This document shows, one piece after another, positions 22,032-29,378 of a DNA stretch of 29,378 nt (position 1 is its first letter; each line of letters starts with the position of its first letter). The notes beneath the pieces were generated by a model that was not told where the DNA came from, made no database searches, and saw only the letters and a list, made by a program, of their open reading frames with translations. A program made the translations under genes and the position numbers. The stretch covers positions 1 through 29,378 of the forward strand of contig JAXDBV010000266.1 in NCBI GenBank assembly GCA_034678415.1, written 5' to 3'. Source of the stretch: JAXDBV01 sp034678415 (GTDB taxonomy: Bacteria; Bacteroidota; Bacteroidia; Bacteroidales; VadinHA17).

Positions 22032-22418
22032 ATGAAAACAAGAATTGACCTTGAATACACCATGAAATGCTCGCCGAGGGTATTGTTCTCACGCCTCAGC
22101 ACTGCCGGAGGTCTCTCCGAGTGGTTTGCCGATGATGTTTTCGTAAAAGGAAAAATCTTTACATTCCTCTGGGAAGGCACAGAAGAGAAAGCCGAAATGA
22201 TCCTGAAAAAAGAAAACCGGTACGTACGGTTTAAATGGCTTGACAACTGCAATAATAACGAGGAACAATGCTTTTTCGAATTCCGAATCAGTCAGCACGA
22301 ACTTACCGGTGAGGTGGCGCTCCATATTACCGACTTCGCTGAATCAGAGGAAAAAGACGACACGATCGAGCTGTGGAATACACAGATCGCAAAACTGAAA
22401 CATATCATGGGTATGTAA
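22032..22418 (+). CDS. START-like domain protein (START_2 family)
   Basis: This 128-residue protein resembles the Bacteroidota-specific START_2/AHSA1-like family, a helix-grip hydrophobic pocket. The pattern is YTMKCSPRVLFSRLSTAGGL, then SEWFADDV, beta strands FTFLWEGTEEKAEMI and YVRFKW, and the C-terminal helix ELWNTQIAKLKHIMGM. The ATG at 22032 yields the typical family length. The longer frame from 21939 adds 31 hydrophobic, phenylalanine-rich residues encoded by T-tracts and is rejected. Ligand and role are unknown. It precedes an LptF/G permease by 427 bases, a neighbourhood I recall for this family in Bacteroidota, which hints at a link with envelope lipids. Confidence 0.85.
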   Translation: MKTRIDLEYTMKCSPRVLFSRLSTAGGLSEWFADDVFVKGKIFTFLWEGTEEKAEMILKKENRYVRFKWLDNCNNNEEQCFFEFRISQHELTGEVALHITDFAESEEKDDTIELWNTQIAKLKHIMGM

Positions 22419-22845
22419 TCCCCTTTCCCCCGGCCTCTCAACATCTAAATGGACCGAAATCTGCAGATACCTGAACCAATGCCCGCGGTTGACCAATATT
22501 TATAACATTCCGTGATACTTCCGCCATTAAAAACTGACCTTCCAAGGGATCGAACCATGTGACAGAGTTGTTATACTGTCTGAACATTTTACATCCGGAG
22601 TATCAAATATTTCACAAACTATTTAATTATATTTAATAATATCTAAATATATTTTATAATAATATCAATTTTATCTTTTTACATCTCGATATTATTGAAC
22701 ATCATTTTAATATTTTTAAACACCAGCATTCTTTTGTAACTATCATTTTATCATATTTCGGTATTTCCGTGGCCTGATTGCGGCAATGGGTATTAACCTA
22801 TAATATTATACCTTTGTTCCCGTTGAACAGAAAATCAAGAGCCAC
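22419..22845. other. AT-rich regulatory gap before the LptF/G permease
   Basis: Bases 22610-22760 are extremely AT-rich and share the 15-mer TTAATTATATTTAAT with the island at 7071-7085. No ORF, RNA gene or long repeat is seen. The permease promoter lies at its right end. Confidence 0.5.
22809..22816 (+). promoter_or_regulatory. -7 promoter element for the permease-GT-ribBA operon
   Basis: TACCTTTG is an exact TAnnTTTG. It would start transcription near 22822, about 24 bases before the GTG start codon at 22846. The nearest upstream TTG (22778-22780) is 28 bases away, too far for a normal -33 box. Confidence 0.45.
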
Positions 22846-24360
22846 GTGAAAAGGATTCATATCCTGGTCATCAAATCATACCTGGGACCGTTTGTCCTGA
22901 CCTTTTTGGTGGTTGTTTTCCTGCTACTCATGCAGTTCCTGTGGAAATACATTGACGACCTGGTGGGGAAAGGGCTCGAGTTCAAGGTCCTCGCCGAGCT
23001 GTTGCTTTACACTTCGGCCAGCCTGGTACCCATGGCACTGCCGCTGGCCACGATGCTCGCCTCCATCATGACGTTCGGTGACCTTGGCGAGAACAACGAA
23101 CTGATCGCGATGAAATCGGCAGGTATATCGCTGCAACGGATATTCATGCCCCTGGTCATCATCAGCATACTGGTCAGCATCGGGGCCTTCTTCTTCGCCA
23201 ACAATGTCCTGCCTTACACGAACCTGAAGATGCGTTCACTACTGTATGATGTGCAACGTCAGAGACCTGAGCTGAACATCAAACCCGGCATCTTTTATAA
23301 CGGTATTGAAGGCTATAGCATAAAGATCGCGGATAAAGATCCGAAGACAAACGTTATGAGGAAGATCATCGTATATGATCATACGGAGAAGAAAGGAAAC
23401 ACATATGTCATCAGGGCTGATTCGGGGTATATGAAGGTGACGCCCGACAAGTCAAACCTGATTATGACCATGTATCATGGCTATAGTTATTACGAGGATA
23501 TGGACAGGGACAAGAAAAGGCGGCGTTCCAGGACGTATCCCCACCGTAGGGACAGGTTTGAGCAGCAGACCCTCATCATTGAACTGACCGGGTTTGGCCT
23601 CGTCAGGTCGGATGAAGGATTGTTCAAGAAAAGCTACCAGATGATGAACATTGTACAACTGGAGCAGATAACCGATTCGCTCAACAAGGTATTGAAGGAG
23701 AAGGAAGCCGAGTTCAAGAAAGGATTTTTCAATGATTATCTTTTCAATAAGAGCTATCGCTGGCGGATCGATCAGATGAAGAAGGATAAGCCTCCCACGA
23801 TGGATATTCATTTCAGCATTGACAGTGCCTATCATAAGCTCACCCCGCATGAGCAGCTTGCCGTTGTAAGGTCGGCGATCAATCAGTCACGCGCCGCAAA
23901 GAATTTCATATCTACAGGCCGTTTGAATATTGAAGGACGCGATAAAAGGATCAAGAAATACGATATTGAGTGGCATTTGAAATTCACCCTGTCGGTTGCC
24001 TGTCTCATTTTCTTTTTCATCGGTGCTCCCCTGGGTGCCGTGGTGAGGAAAGGCGGATTCGGGATGTCGGCCATCTTCTCCACCCTCTTCTTCGTGCTGT
24101 ACTACATCATTTCAACCATTGGGAAGAAAGCGGCCGTGGAAGGGGTGTTCAGCGTGGCTTCCGGTGTATGGCTCTCCACCATCCTTGTCCTTCCCCTCGG
24201 GATATTCCTCACCTACAAGGCCACAACCGACTCCATGATCCTCAACATGGAGTATTATGTGAAGATACAGAAAAAGCTAATGGTTTTCCTGGGCATGGAG
24301 GATATCGACTGGACCCCTGACGATCGTCTGAAAGATGAAAATACTCTTGCTGACAAATAA
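22846..24360 (+). CDS. LptF/LptG (YjgP/YjgQ) family permease
   Basis: This 504-residue inner-membrane subunit belongs to the family that extracts lipopolysaccharide from the inner membrane together with the LptB ATPase. The N-terminal block has the family pattern: LGPFVLTFLVVVFLLLMQFL, the cytoplasmic WKYIDDLVGKGL and three further helices by about residue 125. A long periplasmic beta-jellyroll region (about 130-375) includes charged KKSYQMMNIVQL and KEKEAEFKKG segments. Three C-terminal helices begin at KFTLSVACLIFFFIGAPLGAVVRKGG, a strong family mark. The insert is longer than in proteobacterial LptF/G (about 360 residues), as is usual in Bacteroidota. The start is GTG, 30 bases after a -7 box. 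Its end overlaps the next glycosyltransferase gene by 26 bases. Confidence 0.9.
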   Translation: MKRIHILVIKSYLGPFVLTFLVVVFLLLMQFLWKYIDDLVGKGLEFKVLAELLLYTSASLVPMALPLATMLASIMTFGDLGENNELIAMKSAGISLQRIFMPLVIISILVSIGAFFFANNVLPYTNLKMRSLLYDVQRQRPELNIKPGIFYNGIEGYSIKIADKDPKTNVMRKIIVYDHTEKKGNTYVIRADSGYMKVTPDKSNLIMTMYHGYSYYEDMDRDKKRRRSRTYPHRRDRFEQQTLIIELTGFGLVRSDEGLFKKSYQMMNIVQLEQITDSLNKVLKEKEAEFKKGFFNDYLFNKSYRWRIDQMKKDKPPTMDIHFSIDSAYHKLTPHEQLAVVRSAINQSRAAKNFISTGRLNIEGRDKRIKKYDIEWHLKFTLSVACLIFFFIGAPLGAVVRKGGFGMSAIFSTLFFVLYYIISTIGKKAAVEGVFSVASGVWLSTILVLPLGIFLTYKATTDSMILNMEYYVKIQKKLMVFLGMEDIDWTPDDRLKDENTLADK

Positions 24361-25537
24361 GTCTCCTTTTCCGCCCAGGGACGGAGGAGCACTGGCAACG
24401 TTCAACATGATCCGCGGGTTACTCGCGTGCGGTCAGCAGGTGTTTCTCCTCGGCCTGAACACACGCAAACATGCCATGTCACCGGGTGATGAAAAAACCA
24501 TTACTCATCCTGCGTTCAGGTACCTGTTCGTGGATATCAATACCCGCATCAATCCTTTCAGGGCGCTGTTCAGTCTTGTCCTTGGCTGCACACCTTACCA
24601 TTATACTCGTTTCTTATGCAGGAAACTCACCCTGCAGCTGACGGAGCTGCTGCGAACAGAACCGTTCGACCTGATCCAGGTGGAAGGGTTGCCCATGGCG
24701 GTGTATCTGCCCGCGATAAGGAGCACCTGCCATGTGCCCGTTGCCCTGAGAGCCCATAATGTAGAGCACGAGATATGGAACAAAATGGGACAGGCAATAC
24801 CTCCGGGACCTCTCAGCTGGTACCTGCGGCTGTCTCAGAAAAAGATCAGGAGGTTCGAGCGCAGGATCCTTGAGCAGGTAGACTTGCTGGTTCCCATCAG
24901 CAGGTCTGACCAGGAGAAGTTCGCGGCTATGGGGGTAAGGTGTCCTGTTCATCTGTCGCAGGCAGGCTTGTTCATGAACGAGTATACCCCGGTGGATACA
25001 GATAACCGTACATCCGACCTGTTTTATATCGGGGCTCTCGACTGGCTTCCCAACCGCAACGGGCTCGAGTGGTTCGTTCAGAATGTCTGGCCGGCACTGA
25101 GGGAACGCTTACCATCCCTCATGTTCCATGTGGCCGGGCGTAACACCCCCTCCCCTTTCTCACAACGGATCAGGAAACAGGGTGTGATATTTGAAGGCGA
25201 GGTGACAGATGCCCTGCGGTTCATCAACAGCCATTCCATCATGGTTGTACCCGTGTTTGCCGGCAGCGGACTGAGAATCAAGGTACTTGAGGGCATGGCC
25301 GCCGCTAAAGCAATAGTAAGTACCACACTGGGAGCCGAAGGAATACCTTGCATTCATGGCACACACCTCATGATAGCCAATAACGCAAATGAGTTTATTG
25401 ACAGCATCACAATGCTGCTCGGCAATGCATCTCTCAGGAGAACCCTCGGACAGAACGCCAGGGACATGGTTCGCGAAAATTTTGATAACTTAGTGATTTC
25501 AGCCTCTCTGGTTGACTTTTACACCGCCCGCATATGA
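24335..25537 (+). CDS. Glycosyltransferase family 4 (GT-B) protein
   Basis: This 400-residue cytoplasmic enzyme probably acts at the inner membrane on lipid-linked glycans. The N-terminal acceptor domain begins MKILLLTNKSPFPPRDGG. The C-terminal nucleotide-sugar domain shows YIGALDWLPNRNGLEWF near 230 and VPVFAGSGLRIKVLEGMAAAKAI near 305-325. This matches the E(x7)E-type GT4 region, with the GSG-K-LE-M-A-G pattern partly altered to AAAK, and is followed by STTLGAEG. The gene begins inside the permease gene (26-base overlap) and ends in a 4-base ATGA overlap with the next glycosyltransferase, implying translational coupling. The sugar donor cannot be read; a role in LPS/O-glycan or exopolysaccharide synthesis fits its linkage to an Lpt-type permease. 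Confidence 0.88.
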   Translation: MKILLLTNKSPFPPRDGGALATFNMIRGLLACGQQVFLLGLNTRKHAMSPGDEKTITHPAFRYLFVDINTRINPFRALFSLVLGCTPYHYTRFLCRKLTLQLTELLRTEPFDLIQVEGLPMAVYLPAIRSTCHVPVALRAHNVEHEIWNKMGQAIPPGPLSWYLRLSQKKIRRFERRILEQVDLLVPISRSDQEKFAAMGVRCPVHLSQAGLFMNEYTPVDTDNRTSDLFYIGALDWLPNRNGLEWFVQNVWPALRERLPSLMFHVAGRNTPSPFSQRIRKQGVIFEGEVTDALRFINSHSIMVVPVFAGSGLRIKVLEGMAAAKAIVSTTLGAEGIPCIHGTHLMIANNANEFIDSITMLLGNASLRRTLGQNARDMVRENFDNLVISASLVDFYTARI

Positions 25538-26706
25538 CGATCCTGGCTATAGTGTTCTGGTTATCCGTCCTCCTCATCTTCCACACCTACCTCCTATTCC
25601 CATGGATATTGTATTTCCTGGAACGAGGGAAAAAACCTGCATGGCAGGCGTGGACCCTTGCCGATGATCTTCCCCGCCTTAGCATCCTGATGTCATTATA
25701 TAACGAGGAGGCGGTGATCATGGAGAAGATACGGGACATTTACCGGTCGGGGTATCCATTAGACAGGATTGAGGTGCTGGCCGGTTCCGATGCCTCCGAT
25801 GACGGCACCGAAGCGATCCTGCAACAGCTGTGCACGGAATACCCGTCCCTCCATCTCTTCCGTTTTCCGCACCGGCAGGGGAAAGCGAATGTACTGAGGA
25901 TGATCATTCCGGAAGCGAAGGGAGATATACTGGTGTTCACCGATGCACAGGTGTTCTTCCGGGAAGACAGCCTCTTTCACCTGGTAAAGTATTTCCGCGA
26001 TCCTGATGTCGCTGTTGCAGGGGCCAGGCTGGTGAACAGCAACCTGTCGACCACCGGTATCGCTTACCAGGAGAACACCTTTATCAACCAGGAGATGAAG
26101 ATCAAGTACCGTGAGGGAGCCTTATGGGGCACCATGATGGGCGCTTACGGCGCCTGTTTTGCTATCCGGAAGGAAGATATGGCTGAGATCCCGGAAGGTC
26201 ACCCGGCAGAAGATTTCTTCATCAGCGTATACCCACTGTTACGAAGGAGAAAAGCGATTCTGTCGTGGGAAGCCGTCTGCCAGGAGAATGTGCCGGGCGG
26301 GCTGACGACAGAGTACCGGCGCAGGGTCAGGATATCCTCGGGTAATGTAACTAATATGTTGCTGTTCAGCCGTTTATTATGGCCCCCCCACCGACCTGAA
26401 GCCTTCTGTTTCCTCTCCCATAAAGTACTACGGTGGATGGGACCGCTCTTCCTCATCCTCGCCCTGCTGGCAAACATTTTACTGGCTCGTATCCCGTTTT
26501 ACCGGGTCACACTGTACCTGCAACTGATCATCATGATTATTCCCTTTATTGATCTTTTATTGAGGAAATTTCATTTGCATATCGTAATTTTGCGCTTCGT
26601 GACCCATTTTTACTGGATGAACATAGCCCTGGTAACAGGCTTTATAAAGCATCTGAAAGGAGAAAAGAGCAATGTATGGCAACCCACAAGAAGAGTCCAG
26701 GGGTAA
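25534..26706 (+). CDS. Membrane-anchored family 2 glycosyltransferase
   Basis: This 390-residue GT-A enzyme is held by an N-terminal helix (LAIVFWLSVLLIFHTYLLF) and two to three C-terminal helices (residues about 295-380). The catalytic domain contains SILMSLYNEEAVI, the first Asp in AGSDASDDGT, a metal-binding DxD equivalent in FTDAQVFF, and EDFFIS as the probable catalytic-base region. EYRRRVRISSG replaces the QxxRW motif of processive synthases, so it is a non-classical member. It overlaps the preceding gene by ATGA and the following ribBA by 35 bases. It probably extends an envelope glycan with its GT4 neighbour; donor and acceptor are unknown. Confidence 0.88.
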   Translation: MTILAIVFWLSVLLIFHTYLLFPWILYFLERGKKPAWQAWTLADDLPRLSILMSLYNEEAVIMEKIRDIYRSGYPLDRIEVLAGSDASDDGTEAILQQLCTEYPSLHLFRFPHRQGKANVLRMIIPEAKGDILVFTDAQVFFREDSLFHLVKYFRDPDVAVAGARLVNSNLSTTGIAYQENTFINQEMKIKYREGALWGTMMGAYGACFAIRKEDMAEIPEGHPAEDFFISVYPLLRRRKAILSWEAVCQENVPGGLTTEYRRRVRISSGNVTNMLLFSRLLWPPHRPEAFCFLSHKVLRWMGPLFLILALLANILLARIPFYRVTLYLQLIIMIIPFIDLLLRKFHLHIVILRFVTHFYWMNIALVTGFIKHLKGEKSNVWQPTRRVQG

Positions 26707-27943
26707 ATTTCGCCGGATAGAAGAAGCCATTAATGATATCCGTGAGGGTAAGATCGTGATCGTGGTAGATGATGAGGATCGTGAGAACGAGGGGGACTTC
26801 ATTGCAGCAGCTGAGCTGATGACTACCCGTACTGTCAATTTCATGGCCACGCATGGCCGGGGTCTCATATGTGTGGCGCTCACCGAGGAGCGTTGCGAGG
26901 AGCTCGATCTGGACCTGATGGTGGGAAACAATACCTCTCTTCATCAGACACAGTTTACCGTCTCTGTGGATCTGATCGGTCATAATTGTACCACGGGAAT
27001 ATCGGCCCATGACCGGTCAAAAACGATCAATGCGCTGGTAGACCCGGCCACCAGGCCCGCTGACCTGGCCCGTCCCGGCCACGTGTTTCCCCTCAAGGCC
27101 CGGAGCCGCGGTGTGCTGAGAAGAGCAGGCCATACGGAAGCGGCCGTTGACCTGGCCCGTCTGGCAGGCCTTAAGCCCGGCGGAGCACTTGTGGAGATCA
27201 TGAATGATGACGGTTCCATGGCCAGGTTGCCTGAGCTGGCAGCGATTGCAGAAAAATTCAACCTAAAGATCATCACCATACGCGATCTCATTGCCTACCG
27301 GCTGCAAACCGAAAGCCTTATCCGTAAAGGCGCTGAAGTGTATCTTCCTACCCGTTACGGGGAGTTCCGTCTGATCCCCTTCCGGCAAAAATCGAACGGC
27401 CTGGAGCATGTGGCCCTCACCAAAGGACAATGGACCCACGACGAACCTGTACTTGTGAGGGTTCACTCATCCTGTATCACCGGCGACATCTTCGGATCGT
27501 TGAGGTGTGACTGCGGCCCTCAGTTGCACAAGGCCATGGAGATGATCGAAAAGGAGGGAAAAGGAGTCATCGTCTACATTATCCAGGAAGGACGCGGTAT
27601 AGGACTATTCAACAAGATCAATGCCTACAAGCTGCAGGAACAGGGCAGGGATACGGTGCAGGCCAATATCGAGCTGGGATTCAAATCGGATGAGAGGGAT
27701 TACGGTGTGGGAGCAGCCATTCTCAGAGAACTGAAGGTGGGTAAAATACGACTTATCACTAATAATCCCGTCAAACGGGCAGGGCTTGAAGGATATGGTA
27801 TCTCCATTATTGAAAACATACCCCTGGTGATCAAGCCCAACAAGCATAATAAATTCTACCTCTCCACCAAGCGCGATAAGATGGGTCATTTTCTTGATTT
27901 TGTGTTCTTTGATCCCGATGATCACGATACACAGGCAGAATAG
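26672..27943 (+). CDS. ribBA: Bifunctional 3,4-dihydroxy-2-butanone 4-phosphate synthase / GTP cyclohydrolase II
   Basis: This 423-residue cytoplasmic enzyme catalyses the two entry reactions of riboflavin synthesis: ribulose 5-phosphate to DHBP plus formate, and GTP to the pyrimidine precursor. The RibB half (about 12-210) has DDEDRENEGD at 33-42 and the HTEAAVDLARLAG active-site region. The RibA half (about 212-405) carries zinc ligands C268, C279 and C281 in SSCITGDIFGSLRCDC, and QEGRGIGL. The start at 26672 is backed by AAGGAG (26657-26662) nine bases upstream, so the 35-base overlap with the glycosyltransferase is genuine. No FMN riboswitch is seen ahead of it. Expression probably follows the permease-GT operon, giving coupled riboflavin supply. 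Confidence 0.96.
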   Translation: MYGNPQEESRGKFRRIEEAINDIREGKIVIVVDDEDRENEGDFIAAAELMTTRTVNFMATHGRGLICVALTEERCEELDLDLMVGNNTSLHQTQFTVSVDLIGHNCTTGISAHDRSKTINALVDPATRPADLARPGHVFPLKARSRGVLRRAGHTEAAVDLARLAGLKPGGALVEIMNDDGSMARLPELAAIAEKFNLKIITIRDLIAYRLQTESLIRKGAEVYLPTRYGEFRLIPFRQKSNGLEHVALTKGQWTHDEPVLVRVHSSCITGDIFGSLRCDCGPQLHKAMEMIEKEGKGVIVYIIQEGRGIGLFNKINAYKLQEQGRDTVQANIELGFKSDERDYGVGAAILRELKVGKIRLITNNPVKRAGLEGYGISIIENIPLVIKPNKHNKFYLSTKRDKMGHFLDFVFFDPDDHDTQAE

Positions 27944-27981
27944 CGGTTCGCATGCAGGGGTAGCGTTCTCATCTGTATACC

Positions 27982-28962
27982 ATGCCCTTCGATCCTGAAA
28001 AAATACATATCGTTTTCATGGGCACGCCGCCCTTCGCAGTAGCTTCACTGCGTGCCCTGCGTGAGGCCGGGATGAATATCCGCGGGGTGGTGACCAGCCC
28101 TGACAAGCCTGCAGGAAGGGGACAAAAGATGAGATCAAGCGCGGTGAAAGAATATGTGCTGTCGCTGCCTCGTGCCCCGGAGATCTGTCAGCCGCTGAAA
28201 CTCAACGATCCGCTGTTCATTGATCAGATGAAGCGTTGGAACCCGGCCCTGATCGTGGTGGTGGCCTTCAGGGTCCTTCCCGCGGAGGTTTGGCAACTGC
28301 CGGCACTGGGCACCTTCAACCTTCACGCTTCTCTCCTGCCGCAATACAGGGGCGCTGCACCAATAAACTGGGCCGTTATAAACGGGGATAAGAAAACAGG
28401 GGTTACTACCTTCTTTATCAATGACAGGGTAGATACCGGGAACATTATTTTACAGGAAGAGACAGCGATCGGTGATGATGAAACGGCCGGATCGCTGAGT
28501 AACCGGCTCATGGTAATAGGGGCTTCGCTGGTGGTAAGGACGGTACGGCTCATCTGTTCGGGAGAGGTTAAAACCAAAGGGCAGCAGGAACTCACGGACG
28601 GTTTAACACTGAGACCAGCACCGAAGATCTCCAGGGAGAACAGCCGTATCAGCTGGGATCAAACGGCATGGAATATCCATAACCTGATCAGGGGACTCAG
28701 TCCACAACCGGGTGCATGGTGCCGGCTGGTAGGAAAACAGGTAACGGCACAGCACATGAAAATTTTCGGATCAGCACTGACCGGGGAAAAATCCACTGGA
28801 CAACCCGGCACATTTGTTACCGATGATAAGACATTCCTGGAAATCAACACGGCGGGTCAACGACTGGCCATCACCGACCTGCAGGCAGAAAACAAACGGA
28901 GAATGGGGATACGGGAGTTCCTCAGGGGATTTGATCTGAACCGCTTTACATCCTTCGAATAA
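27982..28962 (+). CDS. fmt: Methionyl-tRNA formyltransferase
   Basis: This 326-residue enzyme transfers a formyl group from 10-formyl-THF to initiator Met-tRNA. The N-terminal Rossmann domain carries VFMGTPPFAV and VVTSPDKPAGRG. The catalytic set N113, H115 and D151 lies in FNLHASLLPQYRGAAPI and RVDTGNI, equivalent to N106, H108 and D144 of the E. coli enzyme. A C-terminal OB-like tRNA-binding domain follows from about residue 210 (ISWDQTAWNIHNLIRGLSPQPGAW by translation). Length is normal. It lies 38 bases after ribBA on the same strand, so read-through is likely, and is separated by 11 bases from the convergent LysM gene. No def (deformylase) gene is adjacent. The tRNA-Met at 19485 is an elongator, so not its substrate. 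Confidence 0.96.
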   Translation: MPFDPEKIHIVFMGTPPFAVASLRALREAGMNIRGVVTSPDKPAGRGQKMRSSAVKEYVLSLPRAPEICQPLKLNDPLFIDQMKRWNPALIVVVAFRVLPAEVWQLPALGTFNLHASLLPQYRGAAPINWAVINGDKKTGVTTFFINDRVDTGNIILQEETAIGDDETAGSLSNRLMVIGASLVVRTVRLICSGEVKTKGQQELTDGLTLRPAPKISRENSRISWDQTAWNIHNLIRGLSPQPGAWCRLVGKQVTAQHMKIFGSALTGEKSTGQPGTFVTDDKTFLEINTAGQRLAITDLQAENKRRMGIREFLRGFDLNRFTSFE

Positions 28963-28973
28963 CCCGAAAACAG

Positions 28974-29378
28974 TTATTTATTCACCGGTCCTTTCTCTTC
29001 CGGGTTTTTAGGTTTCCTGAGGTTAAGAATCGTCCCCGCCACCGCTTCTTCATCCTCGCTCATAAGATTCATCTTAAATAATTGCTGCAGCTTTATTCCA
29101 TACCGCTGTGAAATGGAATGCATGGACTCACCATCCTTCACCTGGTGATAATCAAACCCGGGCTCCGCGGTGTTCCGTTTCGGTTGCAGGTAGATGATCT
29201 GCCCCACACGGGGAATGGCATTCCTGGGAAGGTCGTTATACCTGTACAGCTCCCATAACATCATATTACACTCCTTTGCCAGGCTGTAAAAGGTATCCCC
29301 CTTTTTCACGAAAGTATAATCAATCCTGTTCCTCTGGTAAATCTTCCGTGATGACAGGCTCACGGTGAATTCGGCCTT
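28974..29378 (-). CDS. LysM-domain protein, 5' end outside window
   Basis: This is the C-terminal part of a peptidoglycan-associated protein. Two LysM-type repeats are visible: one from YTFVKKGDTFYSLAKECN to GQIIYLQPK, and one from YHQVKDGESMHSISQRYG to GTILNLRKP, each about 45 residues with the usual GDTFYSLA and (G)QIIYL-like ends. The longest frame shows a GTG at 29361-29363, but translation stays open upstream to the window edge (KAEFT precedes), so the true start is probably outside and the GTG internal. Repeats like these end the Bacteroidota glucosaminidase/FlgJ-like muramidases, so an upstream lysozyme-like domain is expected. It converges on fmt with an 11-base gap and no terminator. 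Confidence 0.75.
   Translation of the reverse strand, partial: KAEFTVSLSSRKIYQRNRIDYTFVKKGDTFYSLAKECNMMLWELYRYNDLPRNAIPRVGQIIYLQPKRNTAEPGFDYHQVKDGESMHSISQRYGIKLQQLFKMNLMSEDEEAVAGTILNLRKPKNPEEKGPVNK

Noticed and set aside
26400..26671. FMN riboswitch ahead of ribBA
   Set aside because: The upstream DNA is coding for the glycosyltransferase and shows none of the conserved RFN-element blocks.

Overview
The window looks like a chromosomal segment of a Bacteroidota bacterium, most likely an uncultured Bacteroidales/Marinilabiliales-type environmental organism. This rests on gene content (a START-like protein upstream of an LptF/G permease, fused RibBA, an M3 peptidase lipoprotein, a LysM protein resembling Bacteroidota glucosaminidase C-termini), mostly weak Shine-Dalgarno sites, and several matches to the Bacteroidota -7 promoter element TAnnTTTG. 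No plasmid, phage, transposase, integrase or CRISPR gene is visible. The species cannot be named from the sequence.

Layout. Positions 1-2389 hold the end of an RND/MMPL pump, a LolA-fold periplasmic protein and a DUF1302-like outer-membrane barrel, which together look like a trans-envelope lipid/hydrophobe carrier; a strong terminator follows. Then come a minus-strand lysine-rich protein with an AT-hook-like motif, a GNAT acetyltransferase and a GH20 lipoprotein. Positions 6274-12897 are all minus strand. They run from a Gfo/Idh/MocA oxidoreductase through a HAD hydrolase, a KDPG-type aldolase, a helical repeat protein and a GH2 lipoprotein (a probable sugar-catabolism operon) to a membrane protein that has its own promoter beyond an extremely AT-rich palindromic island. 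Positions 13089-18972 hold a UbiE/MenG-type methyltransferase, a 79-residue unknown, an M3 metallopeptidase (minus), a GlsB/YeaQ-type membrane protein and an ABC-2 ATPase/permease pair.

Positions 18973-20080 are non-coding apart from a tRNA-Met(CAU). It is flanked by a terminator, nested inverted repeats and a second, truncated copy of the tRNA 3' end. A long, potentially structured leader then precedes an unaccompanied 2Fe-2S/ASKHA corrinoid-protein-activator-like gene. Positions 22032-28962 are plus strand: START-like protein, LptF/G permease, two glycosyltransferases, ribBA and fmt. The permease-GT-GT-ribBA block is tightly overlapped and suggests an envelope-glycan transcription unit translationally coupled to riboflavin synthesis. 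The window ends inside a minus-strand LysM protein whose 5' end lies outside.

No single locus can be claimed with confidence as a new system. The best leads are the pump/LolA-fold/barrel triad, the tRNA-end duplication with its nested repeats, the AT-rich palindrome, the kinase-less KDPG-aldolase/GH2 operon and the orphan corrinoid-activator-like gene. Starts were moved downstream from the longest open frame for six genes (those starting at 3021, 6897, 9799, 11725, 12897 and 22032) for the reasons given in each entry.
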